NCBI RefSeq assembly: GCF_000599865.1
Contig: NZ_JHAC01000031.1
Location: 1-64,000, forward strand
Length of the DNA stretch: 64,000 bases
Direction: 5' to 3'
DNA from: Deinococcus phoenicis
Lineage (GTDB): Bacteria; Deinococcota; Deinococci; Deinococcales; Deinococcaceae
Positions 37,880 through 55,785 of this stretch are shown in pieces. Position 1 is the stretch's first letter. Each line of letters opens with the position of its first letter. The notes beneath the pieces are model-generated. The model made no database searches and had not been told where the DNA came from. It saw only the letters and a list, made by a program, of their open reading frames with translations. The position numbers were made by a program, and so were the translations under genes.

Positions 37880-38782
37880 TCAGACACTGAGTTGCACGAT
37901 CAGGCGTTCCAGGGTCACGGCGGGGTCGAGGCCGCGTTTCATGGCGAGGTCAGCATCGAGGATGCGGGCCAGGTGGGCGCGAATCTTGCCCTCGTTCAGC
38001 CGGCGGGCCACCTCCAGCGCCTTCTTGGCGGGATAGGGCTTCACGCCGAGGCGCTGCGCGGCGACCTGCTCGGTCACGCGGCCTTCTTCCTGCGTGAGCG
38101 CGACGCAGCGCGCAACCAGGCTGTACTGCCACACCACCGCGCCCATCAGCTTGAAGGGGTCCTCGCCGCTGGCGAGCAGGCGGCGCAGCTGCGTGACGGC
38201 CTCGCCGGGCCGCCCGGTGGTGGCCGCGCCCAGCATGGCGAAGGAGTCGCCGGGCGGCTCGCGGCCCACCACCTGCCGCACCCGCTCGGCAGTCAGGGGC
38301 GGATCGAGAAGGGCGAGCTTGTTCAGTTCCCCCGCGATGCCGGTCAGGTCGGGGCCGAACACCTCCGCGAGATAGAGCGCGGCGTCGCGGTCGAGCTTCA
38401 GGCCGGTTTTCCTGGCGCGCTGCGCGACCCACCCGGCCACGTCGCCCGTCTTCTGCGGGGCAGGCGAGGGGTGATGCTCGCCCCGCGCCTCGTACAGCTT
38501 GACGCGCGTGGCGGGGGCCGTCTCGTCCAGCACGGCGACCGTGACGGGGGCGGAGGCGAGCAGCTCCAGCAGGGCCTTGTCGGGCTTCACACCCGCGAGG
38601 TCCACAACCAGTCCGCCGTCCCCGAACAGGCTGGGGGCCAGCAGCGGCCCCACGTTCCCGGCGGTGACCTCCTCGCCCGCCAGCCGGGGCAGGTCGCGCA
38701 CGCTCAGTCCCCGCGCGGCGAGGGTGTCCCGCAGCGCCTCCTCGGCCAGAAAGCGGTTGCCGCTGAAAGCGATCAGGGGCAC
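37880..38782 (-). CDS. holA: DNA polymerase III delta subunit
   Basis: 300 aa. It opens the beta clamp as part of the clamp loader. The family pattern is present: PLIAFSGNRFLAEEALRDTL, LLAPSLFGDGGLVVD near residue 50, then GELNKLALLD near 150 and the C-terminal helical collar (LDADLAMKRGLDPAVTLERLIVQLSV). The GTG start at 38782 overlaps the end of the kinase gene by 10 bp, so the two are likely co-expressed. Confidence 0.92.
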   Translation of the reverse strand: MPLIAFSGNRFLAEEALRDTLAARGLSVRDLPRLAGEEVTAGNVGPLLAPSLFGDGGLVVDLAGVKPDKALLELLASAPVTVAVLDETAPATRVKLYEARGEHHPSPAPQKTGDVAGWVAQRARKTGLKLDRDAALYLAEVFGPDLTGIAGELNKLALLDPPLTAERVRQVVGREPPGDSFAMLGAATTGRPGEAVTQLRRLLASGEDPFKLMGAVVWQYSLVARCVALTQEEGRVTEQVAAQRLGVKPYPAKKALEVARRLNEGKIRAHLARILDADLAMKRGLDPAVTLERLIVQLSV

Positions 38783-39603
38783 GGATTCCCCAGGTCTGGC
38801 AGGTCCAGGCCGAGCGAGTGGGCCGCGTCCCGCAGGAGGGTCTGCATCTGCACGGCGGTCTGGGGGCGGTCCTGCGGGTCCCGGCTGAGGGCGGCGTGCA
38901 GGAGGGGATGCAGTTCGGGGGGACCGGGCAACGGCGCGCGGTCCTGGGACAGCCCCACCAGCCAGCCCAGCGCGTCCTCGTGGGGAGGGTGCCCGGCCAG
39001 GCAGTCGAACAGCAGCACGCCGACCGAGTACAGGTCGCTGCGGGGATCGCCCCGCACCCCCCGGAACTGCTCGGGGGCCATGAAGTGCGGGGTGCCCATG
39101 CGCGTGCCGCTGTGAATGTCATGGGGCAGAGTCCGCGAGTGGCTCATGCCGAAGTCGATCAGCCGCACGCGCTCGCCGCAGACCTGGCCGCCCGCCAGCA
39201 GCACGTTTTCCGGCTTCAGGTCGTGATGGGTGATGCCGCGGTCATGCAGGTGGGCCAAGGCGTTCAGGACGCCCCAGGTGACACTCAGCGCCTCGGCGGG
39301 CGACAGCGGGCCGCCTTCCACCCGGTCACGCAGCGTGGGGCCGGCCACAAACGGAAAAATCAGCCGGTTCGGCCCGCAGGCAATCAGCGGCACGATCAGC
39401 GGGTGGTCCAGCTGGGCCGCGATCTGGCCTTCGTGGTCAAAACGCAGGGCCGCTTCCGGCTCGTCGGTCAGCAGGGTCTTGACGAACACGGTGTCCCCGC
39501 CCCACTCCCCGACCTCGCTCTGAATGCCGCCCCGTACCGCCAGCACCCGCGAACGCTCAAGCCCCCAGGCGTCCGTCAGATGCGGGTCAGCTGGTTTTTG
39601 CAC
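38773..39603 (-). CDS. Serine/threonine protein kinase (non-RD, no membrane anchor)
   Basis: 276 aa. Catalytic loop HHDLKPENVLL near residue 130 (the HRD Arg is His), DFG near 156, and APE in HFMAPEQFRG. The Lys of VFVKTLL (residue 42) would bind ATP; the glycine loop is atypical. There is no transmembrane segment or sensor domain. I place the start at the GTG 39603, because TACAAT lies 7 nt upstream (39611-39616), inside the six extra codons that begin at the ATG 39621. Confidence 0.9.
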   Translation of the reverse strand: MQKPADPHLTDAWGLERSRVLAVRGGIQSEVGEWGGDTVFVKTLLTDEPEAALRFDHEGQIAAQLDHPLIVPLIACGPNRLIFPFVAGPTLRDRVEGGPLSPAEALSVTWGVLNALAHLHDRGITHHDLKPENVLLAGGQVCGERVRLIDFGMSHSRTLPHDIHSGTRMGTPHFMAPEQFRGVRGDPRSDLYSVGVLLFDCLAGHPPHEDALGWLVGLSQDRAPLPGPPELHPLLHAALSRDPQDRPQTAVQMQTLLRDAAHSLGLDLPDLGNPCP

Positions 39604-39610
39604 GCGGTCT

Positions 39611-39616
39611 ATTGTA
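39611..39616 (-). promoter_or_regulatory. Leaderless -10 box of the protein kinase
   Basis: TACAAT on the minus strand, 7 nt before the GTG at 39603. It overlaps the ATG-initiated frame, so the ATG at 39621 cannot be the start of this transcript. Confidence 0.6.
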
Positions 39617-39776
39617 CGCATGTGGCCCCCACAGACTCGTCACAGGGCCGGGCACACGGGCGCTGCGGCCCCCGGGGCATGAGTCCCGGGCCAGATCAAC
39701 GGGCATACTGCTCTGCTTCTCTCCAGACCACCGCTCGTGGAGAGGCAGAGGCGGGTCGGCCCGGCGCGGCAACGGC

Positions 39777-40298
39777 TCAATTCACGCGGACGCTGCTGGT
39801 GAGGTTGCGGAGCACCGCCTCGTTGCGGCTGTAGTCCTTCACGTTCCCGACGATGGTGACCACCAGGATGCGGCCCTGGGCGCTGGTCATCAGCAGTTCG
39901 CGGCGCAGATCGTCGCCCTGGCCCGGCGTGGTGAACACGAACTGTGCCCAGGGCGTGTCACCGATCTCCACGACGCCGGCCTTCAGCGTCTTCACGTTGG
40001 GCACCTGAGCACGGATCACGGCGGGAAACTGGGTGACCAGATCCGGCACCTGGCCGGGCGTCAGTTTGCTCTCGCGCCACTCGAAAGCCACGCTGACCTT
40101 GCGGTCCTCGGTCAGAAACACGGCGTCGGGGCGGCCCGCCGCCGAGGGGAAAGCCTTGTTGATGCCCGCGTCGTTCAGGGTCAGGAGCCGGGCATTGGGT
40201 TCGAGAATGACGGGAATCGTCGGAAGCTTGACGGGCGTGGCCAGGGCCGCGCCGGACAGCACGGCCGCCGCCGTCAGGATGAGCAGCGCATTCTTCAT
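39777..40298 (-). CDS. Secreted hypothetical protein
   Basis: 173 aa with a signal peptide (ALLILTAAAVLSGAALA). The mature part (VFLTEDRKVSVAFEWRESKLTPGQVPDLVTQFPAVI and LLMTSAQGRILVVTIVGNV) reads like a single alpha/beta domain. No family is recognised. The ATG at 40298 follows TAGGGT (40306-40311) at 7 nt. It is divergent from argJ. Confidence 0.75.
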   Translation of the reverse strand: MKNALLILTAAAVLSGAALATPVKLPTIPVILEPNARLLTLNDAGINKAFPSAAGRPDAVFLTEDRKVSVAFEWRESKLTPGQVPDLVTQFPAVIRAQVPNVKTLKAGVVEIGDTPWAQFVFTTPGQGDDLRRELLMTSAQGRILVVTIVGNVKDYSRNEAVLRNLTSSVRVN

Positions 40299-40305
40299 TG
40301 CTCTC

Positions 40306-40311
40306 ACCCTA
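40306..40311 (-). promoter_or_regulatory. Leaderless -10 box of the secreted hypothetical gene
   Basis: TAGGGT on the minus strand, 7 nt before the ATG. Confidence 0.5.
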
Positions 40312-40453
40312 CCCGCCCACCCCCGTCCCGCCCATGAAGTCCACGTGAGGAATGTGCGCTTCCCGTCAATCGTCCATCAGGTTGACGGGGGAAACGGGGG
40401 CCACGGTCGCCGCGAGGTCGAGACGACGAAGCTCCCCGCGCCCCCGCGCCCGC

Positions 40454-40459
40454 TACCAT
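40454..40459 (+). promoter_or_regulatory. Leaderless -10 box of argJ
   Basis: TACCAT, 6 nt before the ATG at 40466. Confidence 0.55.
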
Positions 40460-40465
40460 GCCCGC

Positions 40466-41629
<1,164 letters not shown>

Positions 41630-41707
41630 GCCGGACGGTGCTGCCCGGTGGCCTTGAGCGTTTCCTGAATCTGCCGCTACCAGGTGGCAGCCAGGGAGAG
41701 GCGGGGG

Positions 41708-41713
41708 TACGGT
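41708..41713 (+). promoter_or_regulatory. Leaderless -10 box of the membrane hypothetical gene
   Basis: TACGGT, 7 nt before the ATG at 41721; it excludes the GTG at 41712. Confidence 0.5.
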
Positions 41714-41720
41714 GACAGAC

Positions 41721-42506
41721 ATGCTGCCTGCCGCCTCTGCCTCCCCGCCGACTTCCTCCTCGCCGCTGGCGGAGGACCTGGCAAACTCGGCGCTGGCCCG
41801 CCCGCTGGACTTCTGTGTGCCCTCGAACCGCTTCGTGGTGGTGGGGGCGGTGGCCAGTGTGCTGGCGGCGCGGCTCTCGGGGCGGGCCTGGGGCGCGGCG
41901 CTGGGTGTGGGCGCGGCGGGCTTTCTCGGCTGGTCCACCGCGCGGGAACTCGACCCGGACCACCCGGACACGGCGAACGCGGCGCTTCCGCTGGCGGCCC
42001 TGACCGCGCTGCTGGGGGGCAGCCCGGACCTGCCGGCGGGCCTCGGCGTGCTGAGCGGGTTGCGAACGCTGGCGGCGACCGTCGGAAAGCCGCCCAGCGC
42101 CCTCGACGTGGCAGCGCTGGCCGGGCAGGCGGCCCTCTCGGCGTGGGCGGGGGCACGGGTCGCGGCGCTGGTGCCGGGGGCGGCGCTGGCCCTCTCGGCT
42201 CAGCGGGCCGACAGCTGGCAGGCGTCCTGGCAGGCAGCAGGCCTCGCGGGCGCGGCGGCGCTGCTGCCGGGGAGCCGGCGCGGCGAGGGGCGCAGCGTCC
42301 CGGCGGACCTGCTGGCGCTGGCCGGACTGGGTCTGGCCGGGGTGCTGGCGGCTCCGGAAGGGGTCCACAGCCGCCTGGACCGCGCACCGGCACGGGTGTC
42401 CGCCGAGCGGGTGCGCCTGGCCCGCCTGCTGGCGCTGGGGACCCTGGGGGCAGGGTGCTGGCCCGGCAGACGCGGTCCCTCGCGCCGCTGGCCGCCGCCG
42501 TGCTGA
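41721..42506 (+). CDS. Hypothetical membrane protein
   Basis: 261 aa, Ala/Leu/Gly-rich, with about six hydrophobic segments (for example [41 protein letters not shown]). No family is recognised. The last 25 residues are Arg/Pro-rich and could reflect a frameshift near the end. It precedes the ABC exporter genes by about 110 bp. Confidence 0.65.
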   Translation: MLPAASASPPTSSSPLAEDLANSALARPLDFCVPSNRFVVVGAVASVLAARLSGRAWGAALGVGAAGFLGWSTARELDPDHPDTANAALPLAALTALLGGSPDLPAGLGVLSGLRTLAATVGKPPSALDVAALAGQAALSAWAGARVAALVPGAALALSAQRADSWQASWQAAGLAGAAALLPGSRRGEGRSVPADLLALAGLGLAGVLAAPEGVHSRLDRAPARVSAERVRLARLLALGTLGAGCWPGRRGPSRRWPPPC

Positions 42507-42604
42507 CGGTGGGCCTGCGGCGGGCGACGGACCGGCAAGGATGAGCCGCGCCGCCTCCCCGCCTGACCGCAGCCTTTCGCGCCGTCCGGCGGCCCGCAGG
42601 GGCG

Positions 42605-42610
42605 TAGCGT
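42605..42610 (+). promoter_or_regulatory. Leaderless -10 box of the ABC permease
   Basis: TAGCGT, 7 nt before a GTG at 42618, favouring that start over the GTG at 42609. Confidence 0.5.
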
Positions 42611-42617
42611 GGGCAAC

Positions 42618-43777
<1,160 letters not shown>

Positions 43778-43778
<1 letters not shown>

Positions 43779-44467
43779 TGCGGGAAGGGGCGGCGGCAGC
43801 GGGCCTGCGGGCCGAGAACCTCTCGCGCATCTATCCCAGCGGCGAGGGCACCGTGACGGCGCTCGCGCCCTTCACCCACACCTTTCCGGCGGGGCTGACG
43901 GCAGTGGTCGGCCCTTCGGGAAGCGGCAAAAGTACCTTGCTGAACCTGCTGGCAGGCTTTGACCGGCCCACCACGGGCCGCGTGCTGGTGGACGGCACCG
44001 ACCTGCACGCGCTGTCGGAGGCAGGCCGCGCCGACTTCCGTCTGGCGAACTACGGCTTCGTGTTCCAGAGCCACAACCTCGTCACGATCCTGACGGCGCT
44101 GGAGAACGTGGAGTTTCCGCTGACGCTGGCGGGGGTGCCCCGCAAGCAGCGGCGCGAGCGGGCACGGGCGCTGCTGGCCGAGGTGGGCCTCAGCGCCCGC
44201 GCCGCGCACCTGCCGTCCCAGCTGTCGGGCGGGGAGGCGCAGCGGGTCGCCATCGCGCGGGCGCTCGCCCACGACCCGCGCGTGCTGCTGGCCGACGAAC
44301 CGACCGGTAACCTCGACTCGCACACCGGCGAGCGGGTGCTGGCCCTGCTGACCGGCCTGACGCGGGGGGGCCGCACGGTGGTCCTGATTACCCACGACCC
44401 CGAGGTGGCGGCGCTGGCCGACCACACGCTGCGGGTGCGCGACGGTGAAGTGACGGCGGACGGCTGA
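43778..44467 (+). CDS. LolD/MacB-type ABC transporter ATPase
   Basis: 229 aa. Walker [10 protein letters not shown] near residue 46, Q-loop [12 protein letters not shown], signature [15 protein letters not shown] near 147, Walker [14 protein letters not shown] and the H-loop THDP. It powers the permease encoded just upstream, with which it overlaps (TGATG). Confidence 0.95.
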
Positions 44468-44484
44468 GGAGGTCCCGTTTGTGT

Positions 44485-44934
44485 TCAGTCGCGCCCGATG
44501 GTGGCCTGGGCATCGCGCAGCCACAGGGTCCGCCCCCGGGCGTCCTTCAGGCCGACCACGACCTGCACGCCCTCGCCGGAGCGCAGCCCGCGCGAGGTTC
44601 CGCGCCCACTGCCCTGAAGACAGACCGCCGCGCCGCAGGGCTGACGGTCGCCCTGGGTCGAGGACGCGCTCCAGACGCCGTCTTCCGTCACGACATACAC
44701 GCCGGTCACGGTGAGCGGCGGCGGGGACGCGCGGCTGGCCTGCACCCGCACCTGAACGTTGAAGGTCGCCCCGTCCAGGGTGGGGGTCGCTTCCACCCGC
44801 AGGCTGCGGCCCGCGACCTGGAGGGCCGTGGGCGCGGCCAGCAGGTCCCCAGCGGTCGGGGTGGGCGGCCCGGCCAGGGTACCGCAGGCGCTCAGCAGCG
44901 CCGCGGCAAGAGGCAGAAGCCACACACGTCTCAT
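44485..44934 (-). CDS. Hypothetical lipoprotein
   Basis: 149 aa. The signal peptide ends in the lipobox LLSAC (Cys17), so it is lipid-anchored. The rest ([31 protein letters not shown], then [21 protein letters not shown]) is beta-rich with a Cys pair (PCGAAVCL). No family is recognised. TATGCT (44941-44946) lies 6 nt before the ATG. Confidence 0.75.
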   Translation of the reverse strand: MRRVWLLPLAAALLSACGTLAGPPTPTAGDLLAAPTALQVAGRSLRVEATPTLDGATFNVQVRVQASRASPPPLTVTGVYVVTEDGVWSASSTQGDRQPCGAAVCLQGSGRGTSRGLRSGEGVQVVVGLKDARGRTLWLRDAQATIGRD

Positions 44935-44940
44935 GGAACC

Positions 44941-44946
44941 AGCATA
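44941..44946 (-). promoter_or_regulatory. Leaderless -10 box of the hypothetical lipoprotein
   Basis: TATGCT on the minus strand, 6 nt before the ATG at 44934. Confidence 0.5.
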
Positions 44947-45010
44947 ACGGAAAGGCGGCCCCTGCCGGGCGGCATTTCTAACAATGCGGTTGGCTCCCCT
45001 CGCCCCATGC

Positions 45011-46981
<1,971 letters not shown>

Positions 46982-47030
46982 TGCCCGGAATCATAGCGGG
47001 CAGTGACCCTGGGGGGAGGGCGCGGGCCGC

Positions 47031-47036
47031 TACCAT
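47031..47036 (+). promoter_or_regulatory. Leaderless -10 box of alr
   Basis: TACCAT, 7 nt before the ATG at 47044. It contains the alternative ATG at 47035, which is therefore not the start. Confidence 0.55.
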
Positions 47037-47043
47037 GCGGGCG

Positions 47044-48102
47044 ATGCTGGCACGCGCACAGGCCCTGATCTCCGAATCCGCCCTGAGAGGCAACCTCACG
47101 GCCCTGGCCCGGCGGGCACAGACCAGGCTGCTGCTTCCCGTGAAGGCGAATGCCTACGGCCACGATCTGGAGACTGTCGCGCGCCTGGCGGCCCAGCACC
47201 CCGACGTGTGGGGCTTCGGGGTGGCCGTGCCGCGTGAGGCGGCGGCCCTCGCCGCGCTGAAGCTCGGGAAACCGGTGCTGCTGCTCACGCCGCCCACGCC
47301 GGAAGAGGTCGGGCCGCTCGCGGACCTGGGCGTGCGGCTGCCCGTGGCTTCACTGGCGGAGGCGGACGCGCTGCCCGCCTATGCCCGCGCCCACCTGAAA
47401 GTGGACACCGGCATGAACCGCCTGGGGGCACGGCCCGAAGAAGCCGTACAGGTGGGCCTGCGCCTGGCCGAACGGGGGCTGCTGGAAGGGGCCTACACGC
47501 ACTTTGCCACCGCCGACGAACCGGACCTGAGCTTTTCCCGCGAGCAGTTCGCGCGCTTTCAGGGCGTGCTGGCCGCCCTGCCTCCGGTCCTCGCGCACGC
47601 GGCGAACGGCGGCGGCATCCTGAGCTTCGGCCCGTTGCCCGGCCTCTCCCTGGCGCGGCCCGGTCTGGCCGCCTACGGCTTCGCGCCCGCGCACCTGCGG
47701 CAGGTCGCCCCGCTGACGCCCGTGATGACCCTGCGCGCCCGCGTCACCCACGTTCATCCCGTCCACCCCGGCGAGAGCGTGAGTTACGGCGGGCTGTGGC
47801 GGGCCGCGCACGAGACGACCGTCGCCACTGTCGGCATCGGCTACGCGGACGGCTACCCCAGGGGCGCGACGGGCCAGGCGCAGGTTCTGGTGCGGGGTGA
47901 ACGCCGCCCAGTGCTGGGCCGCATCTGCATGGATCAGTGCATGGTGGACGTGACGGGCCTGGACGTGCAGGTGGGCGACTGGGTCGAGGTCTGGGGCCGG
48001 GACGAGCTGACCGTGACCGAGGTGGCGCAGTGGGGGGGCACCGTCGAATATGAGGTGCTGACCGGGCTGGGGACGCGGGTGGAGCGGGTGGCGGAACACT
48101 GA
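47044..48102 (+). CDS. alr: Alanine racemase
   Basis: 352 aa, PLP enzyme that makes D-alanine for peptidoglycan. The PLP lysine is Lys34 in LPVKANAYGHD. The second catalytic residue is the Tyr in GESVSYGGLWRA (about residue 245). RICMDQCMVDVTG near 294 is the family C-terminal motif. The start at 47044 is set by the TACCAT box rather than the ATG at 47035. Confidence 0.96.
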   Translation: MLARAQALISESALRGNLTALARRAQTRLLLPVKANAYGHDLETVARLAAQHPDVWGFGVAVPREAAALAALKLGKPVLLLTPPTPEEVGPLADLGVRLPVASLAEADALPAYARAHLKVDTGMNRLGARPEEAVQVGLRLAERGLLEGAYTHFATADEPDLSFSREQFARFQGVLAALPPVLAHAANGGGILSFGPLPGLSLARPGLAAYGFAPAHLRQVAPLTPVMTLRARVTHVHPVHPGESVSYGGLWRAAHETTVATVGIGYADGYPRGATGQAQVLVRGERRPVLGRICMDQCMVDVTGLDVQVGDWVEVWGRDELTVTEVAQWGGTVEYEVLTGLGTRVERVAEH

Positions 48103-48152
48103 AACGGAGGGGCCTCCGCTGTTCCTTCACCTCCAACCGGACGAAACAGGTT

Positions 48153-48279
48153 TACAGCATTTGTCAAAAAGAGACCTCCTTTTGACCAAGCGGAGCGAGT
48201 GAAATAAAGAGAGCGTTTGGGAGAATGGAGGAGTTGGAGGTGCTTTCCCTCCAACTCCGTAATTCGGACAAGTGCTCTA
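48153..48279 (-). repeat. TA-ended dispersed repeat (MITE-like), copy 3 (diverged)
   Basis: 127 bp in reverse orientation between alr and fni. Terminal repeats are TACAGCATTTGTC and GACAAGTGCTCTA (two mismatches in total). Both hairpins are recognisable but imperfect. This is the most diverged copy. Confidence 0.85.
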
Positions 48280-48287
48280 ATCCCTGC

Positions 48288-49352
<1,065 letters not shown>

Positions 49353-49358
49353 ACCCAC

Positions 49359-49364
49359 AGCCTA
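49359..49364 (-). promoter_or_regulatory. fni -10 box formed at a repeat boundary
   Basis: TAGGCT on the minus strand, 6 nt before GTG 49352. T and A (49364, 49363) belong to the end of repeat copy 4; GGCT is flanking sequence. Everything further upstream is repeat-derived. Confidence 0.5.
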
Positions 49365-49511
49365 GAGCCTTTGTCAAAAAGAGACCTTCTTTTTGACCGA
49401 GCGGAGCGAGTGCAATAGGGAGAGCGTTTGGGACTTGCAAAGCTGCGAAGCAGAGAATGGAACCGTTGGAGGCGCTTTCCCTCCAACGGTGTAATTCGGA
49501 CAAATGCTCTA
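49363..49511 (-). repeat. TA-ended dispersed repeat (MITE-like), copy 4 with 21-bp insertion
   Basis: 149 bp with terminal repeats TAGAGCCTTTGTC and GACAAATGCTCTA. It equals copy 2 in reverse plus a 21-bp insertion CTTGCAAAGCTGCGAAGCAGA between the two hairpins. It lies between fni and the tRNA promoter. Confidence 0.9.
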
Positions 49512-49546
49512 GCGCCCGCCAGACGCCCCGCCACCTCTGCCGGGAG

Positions 49547-49575
49547 TTGACAGATTTTTGAACCCGCGGTACTAT
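49547..49575 (+). promoter_or_regulatory. tRNA promoter
   Basis: TTGACA (49547-49552), exactly 17 bp, TACTAT (49570-49575). It is the best match to the sigma-70-type consensus in the window. Confidence 0.85.
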
Positions 49576-49618
49576 TCCTGAGCGCCGGAAGAACCGAGTT
49601 CGGAAGCGCACAGAGTTG

Positions 49619-49696
<78 letters not shown>

Positions 49697-49702
49697 AGTG
49701 AA

Positions 49703-49729
49703 CCCCACCGTAAGGTGGGGCTTTTTCTT
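49703..49729 (+). terminator. tRNA terminator
   Basis: CCCCACC-GTAA-GGTGGGG followed by CTTTTTCTT. Confidence 0.9.
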
Positions 49730-49809
49730 TGGCCCGTCTGCTTCTTTGGCGCAGCTGCCGCACCGGCTTCTCTGCCCAGGCCGGCCTCCCCGGTCCGGCG
49801 CCTGGCCCG

Positions 49810-50184
49810 TCAGCGCATCCGGTCGCGGACTTCCTGCAAGGTGTCCTCGAAGGCGTCCTGAAAGTCGTCTTCCAGGTCATGGGCGCGGATCAGCTCGTCT
49901 TGCAGGGTGGTGGTCTGCTCGCGGGTCCAGCGGACGCGGGCCTGGCGCGCGCTGCTCACGTTGCCTTTCCCGGCGATATACCGGGCGGCGTGGCGCAGGG
50001 CCTCGCGGGGGTCCTCGGTGGGGGCCACGATGCCCAGATTCCGCAGCCCACCCCGGTCGTTCACCAGCGAGCAGGTGACCTCGATGCGCTGGCCCCGGCG
50101 GGCAAGAAACACCTGATCCACGCGCCACATGCTGGTCGCGCGGATGGGTTCGGGGGCGCTGCGGGGCAGGCGTCGGCGGGCCAC
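49810..50184 (-). CDS. Hypothetical protein downstream of the butyrate-kinase-family gene
   Basis: 124 aa from a GTG one base after the preceding stop. It has an N-terminal beta pattern (MWRVDQVFLARRGQRIEVTCSLVND), then a charged helical tail (HDLEDDFQDAFEDTLQEVRDRMR) that may be a coiled coil. No family is recognised. The tight spacing suggests coupling to the kinase. Confidence 0.65.
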   Translation of the reverse strand: MARRRLPRSAPEPIRATSMWRVDQVFLARRGQRIEVTCSLVNDRGGLRNLGIVAPTEDPREALRHAARYIAGKGNVSSARQARVRWTREQTTTLQDELIRAHDLEDDFQDAFEDTLQEVRDRMR

Positions 50185-50185
50185 G

Positions 50186-51265
<1,080 letters not shown>

Positions 51266-51407
51266 GAACACCCCAGCGTAGCAGATGCGCGGGGGCAAGC
51301 GTCCCGGCGATGAGAAAAAAGTGAGGGAGACGTGGCCAGGGGGCGAGTGTCTTTGCTCCTCGCCCCCTGGCCCGGCCTGCTCCCGGCCCTGGCAACCGCG
51401 TAGTTTC

Positions 51408-51455
51408 TGATCCTCGCTTCGCCCGCCCCTCGTCTCCGACTGCCCCAGGTTCGGC

Positions 51456-51460
<5 letters not shown>
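51408..51460. repeat. Second dispersed repeat family, right-half fragment
   Basis: A stretch beginning CCTCGCTTCGCCCGCCCCTC, closely matching 55630-55680. The rest of the gap between the kinase and hpf (51299-51455) holds nothing recognisable. Confidence 0.5.
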
Positions 51461-52022
<562 letters not shown>

Positions 52023-52071
52023 GGCTTCACCTCTTTCCGTTTCTCCCGGGGGTTGATGGCCCCGGGAGTCC

Positions 52072-52077
52072 AATCTA
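52072..52077 (-). promoter_or_regulatory. -10 box of hpf
   Basis: TAGATT on the minus strand with a leader of about 40 nt that contains the ribosome site. Confidence 0.45.
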
Positions 52078-52201
52078 GGGTGGCCGTCAGGTAAAAGTCA
52101 GGCGAATGCACCACAGCAGACACTCATGGGGCGGGGTATGGTGGAGAAGTTGGGCCGGTCCCCCAGTGCCAGCCCCCCGCCGCCAGCCCAGACCCCACAG
52201 G

Positions 52202-52226
52202 AAAAACGCCCAGCCGGTCAGGCTGG
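52202..52226 (-). terminator. Terminator of the 34-aa gene
   Basis: CCAGCC-(5)-GGCTGG followed on the minus strand by GCGTTTTT. Confidence 0.8.
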
Positions 52227-52253
52227 ACGGAAAAAACGGAGGGGTGGACCCGA

Positions 52254-52358
52254 TCAGCGCCGGTCGCGCACGCGGACAGGAATGGGGACCGGCTGCCGCT
52301 CGGGCGCACCCTTCAGCGCCTCCCGCAGCCAGTCAATAAACTCGCGCAGGCCCTTCAT
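52254..52358 (-). CDS. 34-aa leaderless small protein
   Basis: A short gene of 34 codons starting MKGLREFIDWLREALKGAP, with a basic tail rich in Pro, Val and Arg. The N-terminal half is an amphipathic helix. A TACACT box (52365-52370) lies 6 nt before the ATG and a strong terminator follows 28 bp after the stop, so the sequence is a complete transcription unit. No family is recognised. Confidence 0.72.
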   Translation of the reverse strand: MKGLREFIDWLREALKGAPERQPVPIPVRVRDRR

Positions 52359-52364
52359 GACCCC

Positions 52365-52370
52365 AGTGTA
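52365..52370 (-). promoter_or_regulatory. Leaderless -10 box of the 34-aa gene
   Basis: TACACT on the minus strand, 6 nt before the ATG at 52358. Confidence 0.65.
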
Positions 52371-52516
52371 GCGGGGAGGGACCGGGGCAGATGCACCAAA
52401 GGTTACGGTGGCTTCATCTCGGCGGCAGGTGGGCTGTCCAGCACTTTCCCGGAACGTCTCTGCCGTCTTGCGGGGGCCACCATGTCCGGCTCGGCGGCCC
52501 CTCCCCTGCCCGGCGG

Positions 52517-53719
<1,203 letters not shown>

Positions 53720-53797
53720 GGTGTTACCTCCGGCAAGGGATCAGGGGTGAGGGGAAAAACGGGACTCGGCGGGCGCGTGGCGGCAGGAAGCTGGCCG

Positions 53798-55468
<1,671 letters not shown>

Positions 55469-55478
55469 CGATGCCCGT

Positions 55479-55484
55479 AGTCTA
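55479..55484 (-). promoter_or_regulatory. -10 box of the carboxylase gene
   Basis: TAGACT on the minus strand, 10 nt before the ATG at 55468, giving a very short leader. Confidence 0.5.
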
Positions 55485-55485
55485 A

Positions 55486-55499
55486 CAAACGCCCGTTAG
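55486..55499. promoter_or_regulatory. Operator candidate of the carboxylase gene
   Basis: CAAACGCCCGTTAG fits the pattern CNAACGNNCGTTNG at all defined positions, a motif I recall for the Thermus TetR-family repressor PaaR. It starts one base upstream of the -10 box, so binding would block transcription. Confidence 0.6.
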
Positions 55500-55551
55500 G
55501 AATGCTGAACCGCACCCGGTTGGACTCCCGGCCTTCTGCGGGCCTGTGAAG

Positions 55552-55692
55552 TCTCATACCGACTGGCTCTGATTCCAGAACAGCCGGATAAACCACCAGA
55601 GGGGCTTCCAGCGCCGCCAGCCGATCTTTTCTTCTTCTCGCTTCGCTCGCCCCTCGTCCTCGACTGACCCTGAGTTCGGCTCAGAGGTTCAT
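55552..55692. repeat. Second dispersed repeat family, longest copy
   Basis: Contains both the TGGCTCTGATTCCAGAACA segment (also at about 37773-37791) and a CTTCGCTCGCCCCTCGTC segment (also near 51412-51430). The gap 55469-55785 otherwise holds the operator above and the cytochrome promoter below. Confidence 0.5.
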
Positions 55693-55714
55693 CCATTCTT
55701 GCGCTGGCCCGCGC

Positions 55715-55737
55715 CTGACCGTGAGGTCAGTTATACT
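55715..55737 (+). promoter_or_regulatory. Cytochrome c promoter with palindrome
   Basis: CTGACC-GTGA-GGTCAG (55715-55730) lies immediately before TATACT (55732-55737). There is no consensus -35, so an activator or repressor probably binds the palindrome. Confidence 0.5.
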
Positions 55738-55785
55738 GTCAGAACCACCGTGCGACCCGCCTCAAGTTCTGTACTGGAGGAACCC

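Noticed and set aside
40352..40465. N-terminal extension of ArgJ
   Set aside because: The in-frame stretch is basic and unlike ArgJ; the TACCAT box at 40454 places the start at 40466.
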